This document shows, piece by piece, positions 52,161 through 60,815 of a DNA stretch of 64,000 nt (position 1 is the first letter of the stretch; every line of letters starts with the position of its first letter). Source of the stretch: Mesorhizobium sp. 1M-11. GTDB lineage: Bacteria; Pseudomonadota; Alphaproteobacteria; Rhizobiales; Rhizobiaceae. The position numbers and the translations under genes are program-made. The notes beneath the pieces were generated by a model. The model ran no database searches and had not been told where the DNA came from. It saw nothing but the letters and a program-made list of their open reading frames with translations. The stretch is taken from contig NZ_LJSD01000054.1 of the NCBI RefSeq assembly GCF_001303895.1, positions 62,001-126,000 on the forward strand. Reading direction: 5' to 3'.

Positions 52161-53057
52161 TCAAACTTGCGATGCGATGCGGCCGATCTCAGCAATGACG
52201 GCATCACGGTCCTTGGAGGATATCTCGGGTATCTCACAGAAGGCCGTCACGATCAGCGGGGCACGATCCGGCGGCCAGATGACAGCGATGTCATTGGCGT
52301 TGCCGTGCTTATCGCCGTTGGTGCCGGTCTTGTCGCCGACAAGCCAATCTCCAGGCACGCCGGCACGCAGCCGCGTGTCGCCGGTCTTGTTGGTGATCAG
52401 CCATGCCGCCAGTTGAGACCGCGACGCCGCTGATAGCACGTCGGAGAACAGGAGCTTGCGCAGGGTTTCGGCCATGGCGGCTGCCGTGGTGGTGTCGCGC
52501 TGGTCATCCGGACCGTCGTGGAAGTTCAGTTCGAGTTCAAACCTGTCCAGACGGGTGAGATCATCGCCAAGGCGGCGACAGAAAGCCGTCAGCGCAGCCG
52601 GGCCACCGAAACGGGCCAGCAGCAGATTCGCAGCCGTGTTGTCGCTGCGGGTGACGATCGCATCGCACAGTTCGGCAATCGTCAGGCCCGGACCGCCGAG
52701 ATGCGGCTTGGTCACCGGCGAATTCGCCGTGACGAGATCCTTTTTTGTGATCTTGATGCGCTCATCGAGCTTTTCCTCGCCCTTGTCGACACGTGCCAGC
52801 GCGAAGGCGGCCAGCAGCGCCTTGAAAGTGCTGCACATCAGGATGCGCTCGTCAGCCCGATGCTGAATGCGCCGGCCGTTGCCGAGATCGAGGATCGTCA
52901 CGCAAAAGCGGCCGGGATGTTTGCGCTCCAATTCGGCAAGCTTGTTTTCAGCTTCGCCGCTGCGTTCTGCACGTGCGATCGAATCGAAAGCCGCCAAGGT
53001 CGGCATGGCAAGAAGGCTGCCGGCAAGAGCCTGCCGGCGCGAAAAGGACATCGTCAT
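52161..53057 (-). CDS. Class A beta-lactamase with Tat signal
   Basis: The 298-residue precursor has a twin-arginine signal (SFSRRQALAGSLLAMPTLAA) and all class A motifs: S76-T-F-K79, S138-D-N, E174-x3-N178 (E166/N170 of Ambler numbering) and K243-T-G. C75 precedes the nucleophile, as in L2-type enzymes. The Tat route for class A enzymes is known from Stenotrophomonas L2 and mycobacteria. It is transcribed away from the ampR gene with 170 bp between starts and is followed by the class C gene. The ATG at 53057 is used; 53051 is also possible. Confidence 0.95.
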   Translation of the reverse strand: MTMSFSRRQALAGSLLAMPTLAAFDSIARAERSGEAENKLAELERKHPGRFCVTILDLGNGRRIQHRADERILMCSTFKALLAAFALARVDKGEEKLDERIKITKKDLVTANSPVTKPHLGGPGLTIAELCDAIVTRSDNTAANLLLARFGGPAALTAFCRRLGDDLTRLDRFELELNFHDGPDDQRDTTTAAAMAETLRKLLFSDVLSAASRSQLAAWLITNKTGDTRLRAGVPGDWLVGDKTGTNGDKHGNANDIAVIWPPDRAPLIVTAFCEIPEISSKDRDAVIAEIGRIASQV

Positions 53058-53105
53058 TCGCGTGTTCCATGTCAGCATTGATTGGGAGAGAGGAACGAAC
53101 GCCAA

Positions 53106-53221
53106 CGGTCTCAGACCGGTGGCCAACTCCCATTCGCGACTCTCGGGTACAACTATGGCGATGCCGCTTGCCCCAAGCAAACGATCAATTCTAAGCTCTG
53201 GCATGAACAAAACTTGGTCAT
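53106..53221. promoter_or_regulatory. ampR-bla intergenic region with two palindromes, candidate AmpR sites
   Basis: CGGTCT-C-AGACCG (53106-53118) is a perfect 6-1-6 palindrome; ATGA-N11-TCAT (53203-53221) lies 6 bp before the ampR start. AmpR proteins bind one site in the divergent region and repress their own gene while activating bla. Which of the two is used cannot be decided here. Confidence 0.4.
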
Positions 53222-53227
53222 AGCCCT

Positions 53228-54100
53228 ATGGAAGTGTCGCAACTGCCGCTCAACGCCCTGCGCGCCTTCGAGGCTTCGGCGCGCCATTGCAGCTTCACCC
53301 GGGCCGGGCTCGAACTGCGCGTCACGCAGACGGCGATCAGCCACCAGATCAAGGCGCTCGAGGATGCCCTGGGAGTGACCCTGTTCAAGCGGTTGCCGCG
53401 TGGGCTGGCAATGACCGACGAGGGCCACGCATTGCTGCCCGTGCTCAGCGATGCCTTCAGGCGCATGAGCGCAACCCTGAGTCAGTTCGAGGACGGCAAT
53501 TACCGTGAAATCCTGACGGTCGGCGTGGTCGGCACCTTCGCCATCGGCTGGCTGCTGCCGCGGCTCAATGCGTTCAAGGAACAGCACCCACATCTCGATC
53601 TGCGCCTCAAGACGAACAACAACCGCTCGGACATCGTGCTCGACGGGCTCGATTTCTTCATCCGCTTCGGCGATGGCGCCTGGCACGGCACAGAGGCCTT
53701 TCACCTCATGGATGCTCCACTCTCACCCGTGTGTGCGCCGACGCTGCATCCGCGCCTTGGCACCCCCGCCGACCTGGCCAATGCCGAACTGTTGCGCTCC
53801 TACCGGATCGACGAATGGAAGCTGTGGTTCAAAGCTGCCGGGACAGAGGCACCGAGCCTGCGTGGCTGGATGTTCGATTCCTCGCTGACGCTGGTGGAGG
53901 CGGCAGCGCGCGGGGTCGGCGTCGCGCTGGTTCCGGTGGCGATGTTCAGCCACGACATCGCGACAGGCCGGATCGTGCAGCCCTTCGACATCGCCGTGCA
54001 CACCGGGAACTATTGGCTGACGCGGCTGAAATCGCGCGAAGAGACGCCGGCAATGACCGCGTTCCGGGAATGGCTGGTCGACACGACCGACCAGGCTTGA
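53228..54100 (+). CDS. ampR: AmpR-like LysR-family regulator of beta-lactamase
   Basis: The 290-residue protein starts LPLNALRAFEASARHCSFT and has the helix-turn-helix AGLELRVTQTAISHQIKALE. Its effector domain follows AmpR closely (TVGVVGTFAIGWLLPRLNAF, DIVLDGLDFFIRFGDGAWHG). AmpR senses cell-wall muropeptides released by beta-lactams and activates bla. It is divergent from the class A gene. It is also close in sequence style to GcvA-like LysR proteins elsewhere in this window, but the bla context supports the AmpR name. Confidence 0.92.
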   Translation: MEVSQLPLNALRAFEASARHCSFTRAGLELRVTQTAISHQIKALEDALGVTLFKRLPRGLAMTDEGHALLPVLSDAFRRMSATLSQFEDGNYREILTVGVVGTFAIGWLLPRLNAFKEQHPHLDLRLKTNNNRSDIVLDGLDFFIRFGDGAWHGTEAFHLMDAPLSPVCAPTLHPRLGTPADLANAELLRSYRIDEWKLWFKAAGTEAPSLRGWMFDSSLTLVEAAARGVGVALVPVAMFSHDIATGRIVQPFDIAVHTGNYWLTRLKSREETPAMTAFREWLVDTTDQA

Positions 54101-54130
54101 TCGGCGCGCCAGTCGCTGCAGAAGCCGGAT

Positions 54131-54349
54131 TCAATCGTCATTGGCGGCATTGAGTTCGTCGGGCCTCAGCCCCTCGTCCTCCTGGCGCGGCCAGGGCAGG
54201 AATTCCTTCTCGAAGGCATCGCCACCGAAATAGTCGAGCGCGCGATGCGCCTCGGCCCCGTTGAAGGCAGCCTTGTCGATCAGATGCGCGATCACTTCAC
54301 GCGCCTGGGCGAGCTTTTCCTTCAGCTCGGTGACGGTGTTTTCGGCCAT
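54131..54349 (-). CDS. Small conserved-looking protein (72 aa), unknown
   Basis: The protein starts MAENTVTELKEKLAQAREV and continues VIAHLIDKAAFNGAEAHRALDYFGGDAFEKEFLPW. It is an amphipathic helical protein without membrane segments. The ATG at 54349 is preferred to a longer frame beginning at 54442 because the extra residues are basic and unlike a protein start. It is convergent with ampR (30 bp) and divergent from trpF (104 bp). Confidence 0.55.
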   Translation of the reverse strand: MAENTVTELKEKLAQAREVIAHLIDKAAFNGAEAHRALDYFGGDAFEKEFLPWPRQEDEGLRPDELNAANDD

Positions 54350-54453
54350 GGCAATGCTGCTCCCATTTGCTGACAAGGTAGCCGCTTTCCTCATTTCGGC
54401 AAATCGTCGCTTTTCCTCGACTTTGCCGGCTTTTCGTGGCACTTGCCGGCCTC

Positions 54454-55125
54454 ATGGCACGTGAGAACACACGCGAGATCAAGATATGCGGTCTCAAGAC
54501 CGAGACGGCCCTGGCCGCCGCGCTTGACAATGGCGCCAGCCATGTCGGCTTTATCTTCTTTGCCAAGAGCCCGCGCAACATCGCGCCTGCCGATGCCGGA
54601 CGCCTGCGCCAGGCGGCACACGGCAAAGCCAAGGCAGTCGCCGTCACCGTCGATGCCGACGACGCCTTTCTGGACGAGATCGTGACGGCGATGGCGCCCG
54701 ACATGCTGCAACTGCACGGCTCCGAAAGCCCCGAACGCGTGGCCGAAGTGAAGGCCCGCTATGGCCTGCCGGTCATGAAGGCGTTTTCGCTGCGCGAAGC
54801 CGACGATCTCGCCGCCGTCACACCCTATCGCGGCGTCGCCGACCGTTTCCTGTTCGATGCCAAGCCGCCCAAAGGGTCCGAATTGCCTGGCGGCAACGGT
54901 GTTGCCTTCGACTGGCGCATTCTGACCAGCCTTGACGCCGATCTCGATTACATGCTTTCGGGAGGGCTCAACGCAGACAATGTCGGCGAGGCGCTGGCAA
55001 TCGCCAATCCGCCCGGCCTCGATATTTCGTCCGGCGTTGAAAGCGCGCCGGGGGTCAAGGATGTCCGGCTGATCGCAGAGTTCTTTCAGGCAGTGCGGGC
55101 AGCGCGTAAAATCCGCGCCGCCTGA
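54454..55125 (+). CDS. trpF: Phosphoribosylanthranilate isomerase
   Basis: The 223-residue TIM-barrel enzyme converts N-(5-phosphoribosyl)anthranilate to the carboxyphenylamino-ribulose intermediate of tryptophan synthesis. Catalytic C12 lies in IKICGLKT and the catalytic Asp in FLFDAKPP. The segment SGGLNADNVGEAL is the phosphate site. The start at ATG 54454 matches the family onset, though the ribosome site is weak; a GTG at 54436 is possible. It leads the operon trpF-trpB-orf-trpA-accD-folC; a separate location from trpE/trpDC is usual in rhizobia. Confidence 0.96.
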   Translation: MARENTREIKICGLKTETALAAALDNGASHVGFIFFAKSPRNIAPADAGRLRQAAHGKAKAVAVTVDADDAFLDEIVTAMAPDMLQLHGSESPERVAEVKARYGLPVMKAFSLREADDLAAVTPYRGVADRFLFDAKPPKGSELPGGNGVAFDWRILTSLDADLDYMLSGGLNADNVGEALAIANPPGLDISSGVESAPGVKDVRLIAEFFQAVRAARKIRAA

Positions 55126-55154
55126 GCATCAAACAGCTTTCTAGGAGATCGGCT

Positions 55155-56375
55155 ATGAACAAGCCGGCGTTGCCAAATTCCTTCCGCACGGGTCCCGACG
55201 AGCAGGGCATGTTCGGCATTTTCGGTGGCCGCTTCGTCGCCGAGACGCTGATGCCGCTGATCCTCGACCTGGAGCGGGAGTGGAACAAGGCCAAGGATGA
55301 TCCGGAGTTCAAGGCCGAGCTCTCGGCACTGTCGACCTTCTATGCCGGCCGGCCCTCCAAGCTCTATTTCGCCGAAGGCCTGACCCGCCATCTCGGTGGT
55401 GCCAAGATCTACCTCAAGCGCGAGGATTTGAACCACACCGGCTCGCACAAGATCAACAACTGCCTCGGCCAGATCCTGCTGGCCAAGCGCATGGGCAAGA
55501 AGCGCATCATCGCCGAAACCGGCGCCGGCCAGCATGGCGTGGCCTCCGCCACGGTCGCGGCACGCTTCGGCTACCCTTGCGTGGTCTATATGGGCGCCAC
55601 CGACGTCGCCCGCCAAAGCCCCAACGTCTTCCGCATGAAGCTCCTGGGTGCCGAGGTGCGGCCGGTGACCGCCGGTCACGGCACGCTGAAGGATGCGATG
55701 AACGAAGCGCTGCGTGACTGGGTCACCAATGTCGAGGACACCTATTACCTGATCGGCACCGCCGCCGGCCCCCACCCCTATCCGGAACTGGTGCGCGACT
55801 TCCAGTCGGTCATCGGCACGGAAGCCCGCCAGCAGATGCTGGAGCAGGAGGGTCGCCTGCCCGACACCATCATCGCCGCCGTCGGCGGCGGCTCCAATGC
55901 CATCGGCCTTTTCCATCCCTTCCTCGACGACAAGGATGTCGAGATCATCGGCATCGAGGCGGGCGGCCGCGGGCTGGACGGCGTCGAGCACTGCGCCTCG
56001 ATGAATGCCGGCAGGCCGGGCGTGCTGCATGGCAACCGCACCTACCTGCTGCAGGACGACGACGGGCAGATCCTGGAAGGCCATTCGATCTCGGCCGGCC
56101 TCGACTATCCGGGCGTCGGTCCCGAGCACAGCTGGCTGCGCGACAGCGGCCGGGTCGACTACCAGCCGATCCTCGATGACGAGGCGCTGGAGGCATTCCA
56201 GCTCTGCACGCGGACCGAAGGCATCATCCCGGCGCTGGAATCGGCACATGCCATCGCGCATGCCGTCAAGATCGCGCCCAATATGGCCAAGGACAAGATC
56301 ATCATCGTCAACCTGTCCGGCCGTGGCGACAAAGACGTCCACACGGTCGCAAAGATGATGGGCATGGAGATATGA
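55155..56375 (+). CDS. trpB: Tryptophan synthase beta chain
   Basis: The 406-residue PLP enzyme condenses indole and serine. The Schiff-base K99 is in LNHTGSHKINN, E121 in AETGAGQHG, and the PLP phosphate loop in GGGSNAIG. It forms the alpha2-beta2 complex with TrpA. A TAGGAG site precedes the ATG. It overlaps an 81-residue unknown gene by 4 bp and is separated from trpA by it, unlike the usual direct trpB-trpA junction. Confidence 0.98.
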   Translation: MNKPALPNSFRTGPDEQGMFGIFGGRFVAETLMPLILDLEREWNKAKDDPEFKAELSALSTFYAGRPSKLYFAEGLTRHLGGAKIYLKREDLNHTGSHKINNCLGQILLAKRMGKKRIIAETGAGQHGVASATVAARFGYPCVVYMGATDVARQSPNVFRMKLLGAEVRPVTAGHGTLKDAMNEALRDWVTNVEDTYYLIGTAAGPHPYPELVRDFQSVIGTEARQQMLEQEGRLPDTIIAAVGGGSNAIGLFHPFLDDKDVEIIGIEAGGRGLDGVEHCASMNAGRPGVLHGNRTYLLQDDDGQILEGHSISAGLDYPGVGPEHSWLRDSGRVDYQPILDDEALEAFQLCTRTEGIIPALESAHAIAHAVKIAPNMAKDKIIIVNLSGRGDKDVHTVAKMMGMEI

Positions 56376-56617
56376 GCACTTTCGAGATCTATCACTCCAG
56401 GCACAATCCCCACCATTATGTGGCGGTGGAGGCCGGCGACCAGCGCGAAAACGCCAAGGGCGTGCGCGACAGCCAGAACCTCAAATTCCTGACCAATGTC
56501 GCCGACGACGGCGAGCCGCGCATCGCCTTCGATCCGAAGCTGGCACGCAGCCGTATCGCGCGCGACGGCTTCTACGCCTTCGCGGTGACCATCGAAATCC
56601 GCGAACATCCCGAATGA
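56372..56617 (+). CDS. 81-residue protein of unknown function between trpB and trpA
   Basis: The frame starts at an ATGA overlap with trpB and encodes an acidic-to-neutral, soluble protein: YHSRHNPHHYVAVEAGDQRE, then FLTNVADDGEPRIAFDPKLA and DGFYAFAVTIEIREHPE. There is no signal, membrane helix or metal-cluster motif except a His-rich start (H8, H11, H14, H15). The tight coupling and tidy C-terminus make it a real gene. It is followed by a 91-bp gap before trpA. A role in tryptophan synthesis is only a positional guess. Confidence 0.72.
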   Translation: MSTFEIYHSRHNPHHYVAVEAGDQRENAKGVRDSQNLKFLTNVADDGEPRIAFDPKLARSRIARDGFYAFAVTIEIREHPE

Positions 56618-56708
56618 GACGGATGCTTGCGATCCTCGACCTTGCCGCGTCTGGCTCCACAGCCTCCGGCGTAACCACCCAGATCCATTCGACTATGAAG
56701 GGCATGGC

Positions 56709-57548
56709 ATGACCACCCGCATCGACCGCCGCATGGCGAAGCTGAAAGCAGAGGGCCGTCCGGCGCTCGTCACCTATTTCATGGGCGGCGACCCGGACTA
56801 CGACACCTCGCTGTCGATCATGAAGGCGCTGCCCAAGGCCGGCAGCGACATCATCGAGCTCGGCATGCCTTTTTCCGATCCGATGGCCGATGGTCCGGCG
56901 ATCCAGGCTGCCGGCCTGCGCGCGCTGAAGGGCGGACAGACGCTGAAGAAGACGCTGGCCATAGCCGCCGAATTCCGCAAGGGCGACGACGAGACGCCGA
57001 TCGTGCTGATGGGCTACTACAACCCGATCTATGTCTATGGCGTCGACAATTTCCTGGCCGAGGCCAAGGCATCCGGCATCGACGGACTGATCATCGTCGA
57101 CCTGCCGCCGGAAATGGATGCGGAACTGTGCATCCCCGCCTTGAAGGCCGGCATCAACTTCATCCGCCTCGCCACGCCGACCACCGACGACAAGCGCCTG
57201 CCCAAGGTGCTCGAGAACACCTCCGGCTTCGTCTACTACGTGTCGATGACAGGCATCACCGGGTCGGCGCTGGCCGACACAACCAAGGTGGCGACCGCCG
57301 TCCAGCGCATCAAGGAACACACCGACCTGCCGGTCTGTGTCGGCTTCGGCGTCAAGACCGCCGAGCAGGCGCGCATCATCGGCGCTTCCGCCGACGGCGT
57401 GGTGATCGGCACGGCGATCGTCAATGCGATAGCCAATGTGCTGGGCCCGAAAGGCGAGAAGACCGCCGACCCGGCCGAGGCCGTGGCCACGCTGGTGAGC
57501 GGCCTGGCACAAGGCGTGCGTTCGGCCCGCCTTGCTGCTGCCGAATAG
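56709..57548 (+). CDS. trpA: Tryptophan synthase alpha chain
   Basis: The 279-residue TIM barrel cleaves indole-3-glycerol phosphate and passes indole to TrpB. Catalytic E50 and D61 are in IIELGMPFSDPMADGPAIQ. YVSMTGITGS and VCVGFGVKTAEQA form the phosphate site. Length is normal. It is third among the trp genes and 60 bp upstream of accD. Confidence 0.98.
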   Translation: MTTRIDRRMAKLKAEGRPALVTYFMGGDPDYDTSLSIMKALPKAGSDIIELGMPFSDPMADGPAIQAAGLRALKGGQTLKKTLAIAAEFRKGDDETPIVLMGYYNPIYVYGVDNFLAEAKASGIDGLIIVDLPPEMDAELCIPALKAGINFIRLATPTTDDKRLPKVLENTSGFVYYVSMTGITGSALADTTKVATAVQRIKEHTDLPVCVGFGVKTAEQARIIGASADGVVIGTAIVNAIANVLGPKGEKTADPAEAVATLVSGLAQGVRSARLAAAE

Positions 57549-57608
57549 TTTTCCTACCTCTTTCCAATCACGACGCCCAACCACGCTATTGGGGCAGGAG
57601 CCGAAGCG

Positions 57609-58532
57609 ATGAACTGGATCACCAACTTCGTTCGCCCGAAGATCAATTCGATGCTGGGCCGCCGGGAAGTGCCGGAGAACCTCTGGGTGAAAGACCCGGA
57701 AACCGGCGAGATGATCTTCCACAAGGACCTGGAAGGGAATCAGTTCGTCATCCCATCCTCAGGCCACCACATGAAGATCTCGGCCAGGGAGCGGCTGAAG
57801 TTCTTCTTCGACGACGGCAAGTACGAGGTCATCGAGAACCCCAAGGTCCCCATCGACCCGCTGAAGTTCCGCGACGAGAAGCGCTATACCGACCGCCTCA
57901 AGGAGGCGAAGGCCAAGACCGGACTGGAGGACGCCATCCTCAACGCCACCGGCACGATCGAGGGCCTCCCCGTGGTCGTTACCGTGCAGGATTTCGCCTT
58001 CATGGGCGGATCGCTCGGCATGGCCGCCGGTGAGGCCATCATCCGCGCCTTCGAGGTCGCCTTGCAGCGCAAGCGCCCGCTGATCCTGTTCGCTGCATCC
58101 GGCGGCGCGCGCATGCAGGAGGGTATCCTCTCGCTGATGCAATTGCCGCGCACCACCGTTGCCGTCGACCGGCTGAAGGAAGCCGGCCTGCCCTATTTCG
58201 TCGTGCTGACCAATCCGACGACCGGCGGCGTTACCGCCTCCTATGCGATGCTGGGCGACGTACACATCGCCGAACCCGGCGCGCTCATCGGCTTCGCCGG
58301 CCCGCGCGTCATCGAGCAGACGATCCGCGAGAAGCTTCCCGAAGGCTTCCAGCGTTCGGAATATCTGATGCAGCACGGCATGGTCGACATGGTCGTCTCC
58401 CGGCTGGAGATGAAGAAAACCGTGGCCGGCCTGCTCAAGCTGCTGCTCAAGCAGCCGCCGGAAAAGAAGACCGCCGAGCCGGAAATCCTGCCTCCGGTTG
58501 TGACCAAGCCCGAAGCGCGACCGCAGGCGTAA
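57609..58532 (+). CDS. accD: Acetyl-CoA carboxylase carboxyltransferase beta subunit, lacks zinc-ribbon cysteines
   Basis: The 307-residue subunit of the carboxyltransferase makes malonyl-CoA with AccA, the first step of fatty acid synthesis. The crotonase-like core is normal (FMGGSLGMAAGEAI, LFAASGGARMQEG, TNPTTGGVTASYAMLGDV). At the N-terminus, where E. coli AccD has a four-cysteine zinc ribbon, positions 29, 32, 48 and 51 are D, T, I and S; the rest of that domain (LWVKDPETGEMIFHKDLEGN) is kept. The zinc ion should therefore be absent. GGAGC precedes the ATG. accD-folC adjacency is common in proteobacteria. Confidence 0.96.
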   Translation: MNWITNFVRPKINSMLGRREVPENLWVKDPETGEMIFHKDLEGNQFVIPSSGHHMKISARERLKFFFDDGKYEVIENPKVPIDPLKFRDEKRYTDRLKEAKAKTGLEDAILNATGTIEGLPVVVTVQDFAFMGGSLGMAAGEAIIRAFEVALQRKRPLILFAASGGARMQEGILSLMQLPRTTVAVDRLKEAGLPYFVVLTNPTTGGVTASYAMLGDVHIAEPGALIGFAGPRVIEQTIREKLPEGFQRSEYLMQHGMVDMVVSRLEMKKTVAGLLKLLLKQPPEKKTAEPEILPPVVTKPEARPQA

Positions 58533-58562
58533 CCCTATCCAAGTGCAGCGCGGAGCCTCCGC

Positions 58563-59894
58563 ATGACAACACTCTCCGCCGAGCGTCAGATCGAACATCT
58601 GATGACGCTGCATCCGAAGGGCTTCGACCTTTCGCTGGATCGCGTCAGCCGCCTGCTGGAGCGGCTGGGCAATCCGCAGGACAGGCTGCCGCCGGTGATC
58701 CACATTGCCGGCACCAACGGCAAGGGCTCCTGCGCGGCCTTCTCACGGGCGCTGCTCGAGGCCGCCGGCTACCGCGTGCATGTGCACACTTCGCCGCATC
58801 TGGTGAACTGGCACGAACGCTACCGGCTGGGCGCCGAAGGCGGCGGCAGGCTGGTGGAAGACAAGGTCTTCGCCGACGCGATCGCCCGCGTGGCGGAAGC
58901 CAATGCAGGCGAGACGATCACCGTCTTCGAGATCCTGACCGCTGTCGGTTTCCTGCTGTTTGCCGAGCATCCGGCGGACGCCGCCATCATGGAGGTCGGC
59001 CTCGGCGGGCGGTTCGATGCCACCAACGTCATCAAGCGGCCGGCGGTCTCGGTGATCATGCCGGTGTCGCTCGACCACGAAGCCTATCTCGGCGATCGCG
59101 TCGAACTGATCGCGGCCGAAAAGGCCGGCATCATCAAACGCGGCTGCCCGGTCGTGGTCGGTGCGCAGGAGTTCGAAGCGGCACAGCTCGTGCTGATCGA
59201 GACCGCCGAGCGGCTGCGCGCGCCGCTCTCGGTCTATGGCCAGGATTTCCTTGCCTTCGGAGAGAACGGCCGCATGGTCTACCAGGACGGTGACGGGCTG
59301 ATGGATCTGTCGCCGCCGCGCCTGCCCGGTCGCCACCAGTTCGCCAATGCCGCGGCGGCCATCGCCGCAATCAAGGCCGCCGGTTTCGAGATCGGCGAAC
59401 ATGACGCCGACCAGGCAATGACCAGCGTATCCTGGCCAGGCCGCATGCAGCGGCTGACGCAGGGACGCCTGGTGGACCTGGCACCGCGCGGCGCCGAGAT
59501 CTGGCTGGACGGCGGCCACAATCCGGGCGCCGGCACGGCCATCGCCGAGGCGCTCGCCGAGCAGGAGGAAAAGACGCCGCGGCCGCTGTTCCTGATTTCA
59601 GGCATGATCAACACCAAGGACCAGAGCGGCTATTTCCGCGCCTTCAAGGGGCTGGCCAGGCATGTCTACACGGTGCCGGTGTCGATGAGCGATTCCGGGG
59701 TGCCGAACGACGAACTCGCTGCACGCGCGGCCGAGGCGGAGCTGTCGGCGGAGCCGGTCAGCTCCGTCGCCAACGCGCTGATGCTGCTGCGCGATACCTG
59801 GGACGAAAAGGAAGTCCCGCCGCGTATCCTGATCGGCGGCTCGCTCTATCTGGCCGGTGCCGTGCTGGCCGAAAACGGTACCCCGCCGAGCTGA
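58563..59894 (+). CDS. folC: Bifunctional folylpolyglutamate synthase/dihydrofolate synthase
   Basis: The 443-residue ATP-dependent ligase adds glutamate to dihydropteroate and to reduced folates. It has the Mur-ligase P-loop GTNGKGS (50-56), an acidic second site (MEVGLGGRFDATN) and the late WLDGGHNPGAG block. It is the last gene of the trpFBA-accD-folC run. The stop is 45 bp from the IclR stop on the opposite strand; no clear terminator was seen between them. Confidence 0.96.
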   Translation: MTTLSAERQIEHLMTLHPKGFDLSLDRVSRLLERLGNPQDRLPPVIHIAGTNGKGSCAAFSRALLEAAGYRVHVHTSPHLVNWHERYRLGAEGGGRLVEDKVFADAIARVAEANAGETITVFEILTAVGFLLFAEHPADAAIMEVGLGGRFDATNVIKRPAVSVIMPVSLDHEAYLGDRVELIAAEKAGIIKRGCPVVVGAQEFEAAQLVLIETAERLRAPLSVYGQDFLAFGENGRMVYQDGDGLMDLSPPRLPGRHQFANAAAAIAAIKAAGFEIGEHDADQAMTSVSWPGRMQRLTQGRLVDLAPRGAEIWLDGGHNPGAGTAIAEALAEQEEKTPRPLFLISGMINTKDQSGYFRAFKGLARHVYTVPVSMSDSGVPNDELAARAAEAELSAEPVSSVANALMLLRDTWDEKEVPPRILIGGSLYLAGAVLAENGTPPS

Positions 59895-59939
59895 ACCTGA
59901 CGCTCACATTACGCTTGGGCTGCCTTATGCGGCGGCTTC

Positions 59940-60758
59940 TCAGTCCGGGCGGTGCCAGCCCAGCCGTGTCTCGATACGCCGAGCGCTTTCCTTGACCAGC
60001 GCTACCAGATCCGGATCCTTCTGCTTGATCTTTACATCCGGCACGACAATGGAAACCGTGGCTCGACAGGCACCTTGAGAGTCGCGGATGGGAGCCGCGA
60101 CACAGGCGACCGAAAAATCGGACTCGCCGGCCTGGATTGACAGGCCCTGCTCGAGCGCAGCGGCAGCGGCGGACGCAAGCAGTTCCTTATCGGTTTCGGC
60201 GCGGCCGGTGGGCGAGGCCGTGGCCGAGCGGCCGAACAGCTCCAGCCGTTCGGCTTCGGAAAGATGGCCAACCAAAAGGCGCCCGGAGGCGGTCCAATTC
60301 AGCGGCGTGCGTGTGCCTACGCGCGAGGTGACCTGGAAGTGATCCGATCCTTCCTCCATGGCGAGCACCACCATGTTGTCGCCGTCCCTGCCGCAAATCT
60401 GAACCGTCTCGCCCGAACGGTGCGCCAGCTGGTGCATCTCGTGCACGGCAACCTCGAGCAGATCCAGCGAACGGGCATAGCTCAGGCCGTAATGATAGAG
60501 CCGCGGCCCGAGCCACAGCAGCCCGCCGTCCTTGCGATCGAGCATCTCCTTGTCGACAAGGTCGTCAACGATGACGTAGATGGTCGACAGTGGCGCACCA
60601 ACAGCGCGCGCGATCTCGTATGCGGTGGTCGGCCGGCCCTGCTTCTGCAAATGGTCGAGGACCTGCAGCGCCCGATCGATGCCGCTGGTGCGCGAACGGC
60701 GCGGCATCCGCGCCGTTTTCGCCTCGCCCACCTCAATATCAGTCTCTGTCGTCGACAT
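59940..60758 (-). CDS. IclR-family regulator
   Basis: The 272-residue protein has the N-terminal winged helix (LDHLQKQGRPTTAYEIARAV, GAPLSTIYVIVDDLVDKEML) and the C-terminal IclR ligand domain (GRDGDNMVVLAMEEGSDHF, CVAAPIRDSQGACRATVSIV). It is the most downstream gene of the minus-strand operon oppD-oppF-ridA-selA-like-iclR and likely senses the substrate imported and degraded by that operon. Confidence 0.92.
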   Translation of the reverse strand: MSTTETDIEVGEAKTARMPRRSRTSGIDRALQVLDHLQKQGRPTTAYEIARAVGAPLSTIYVIVDDLVDKEMLDRKDGGLLWLGPRLYHYGLSYARSLDLLEVAVHEMHQLAHRSGETVQICGRDGDNMVVLAMEEGSDHFQVTSRVGTRTPLNWTASGRLLVGHLSEAERLELFGRSATASPTGRAETDKELLASAAAAALEQGLSIQAGESDFSVACVAAPIRDSQGACRATVSIVVPDVKIKQKDPDLVALVKESARRIETRLGWHRPD

Positions 60759-60815
60759 GAAATCTCGCCTTTTTCACCCCCATAGTAGAATCAGGGGTTG
60801 GTGCGCAACAGACGT

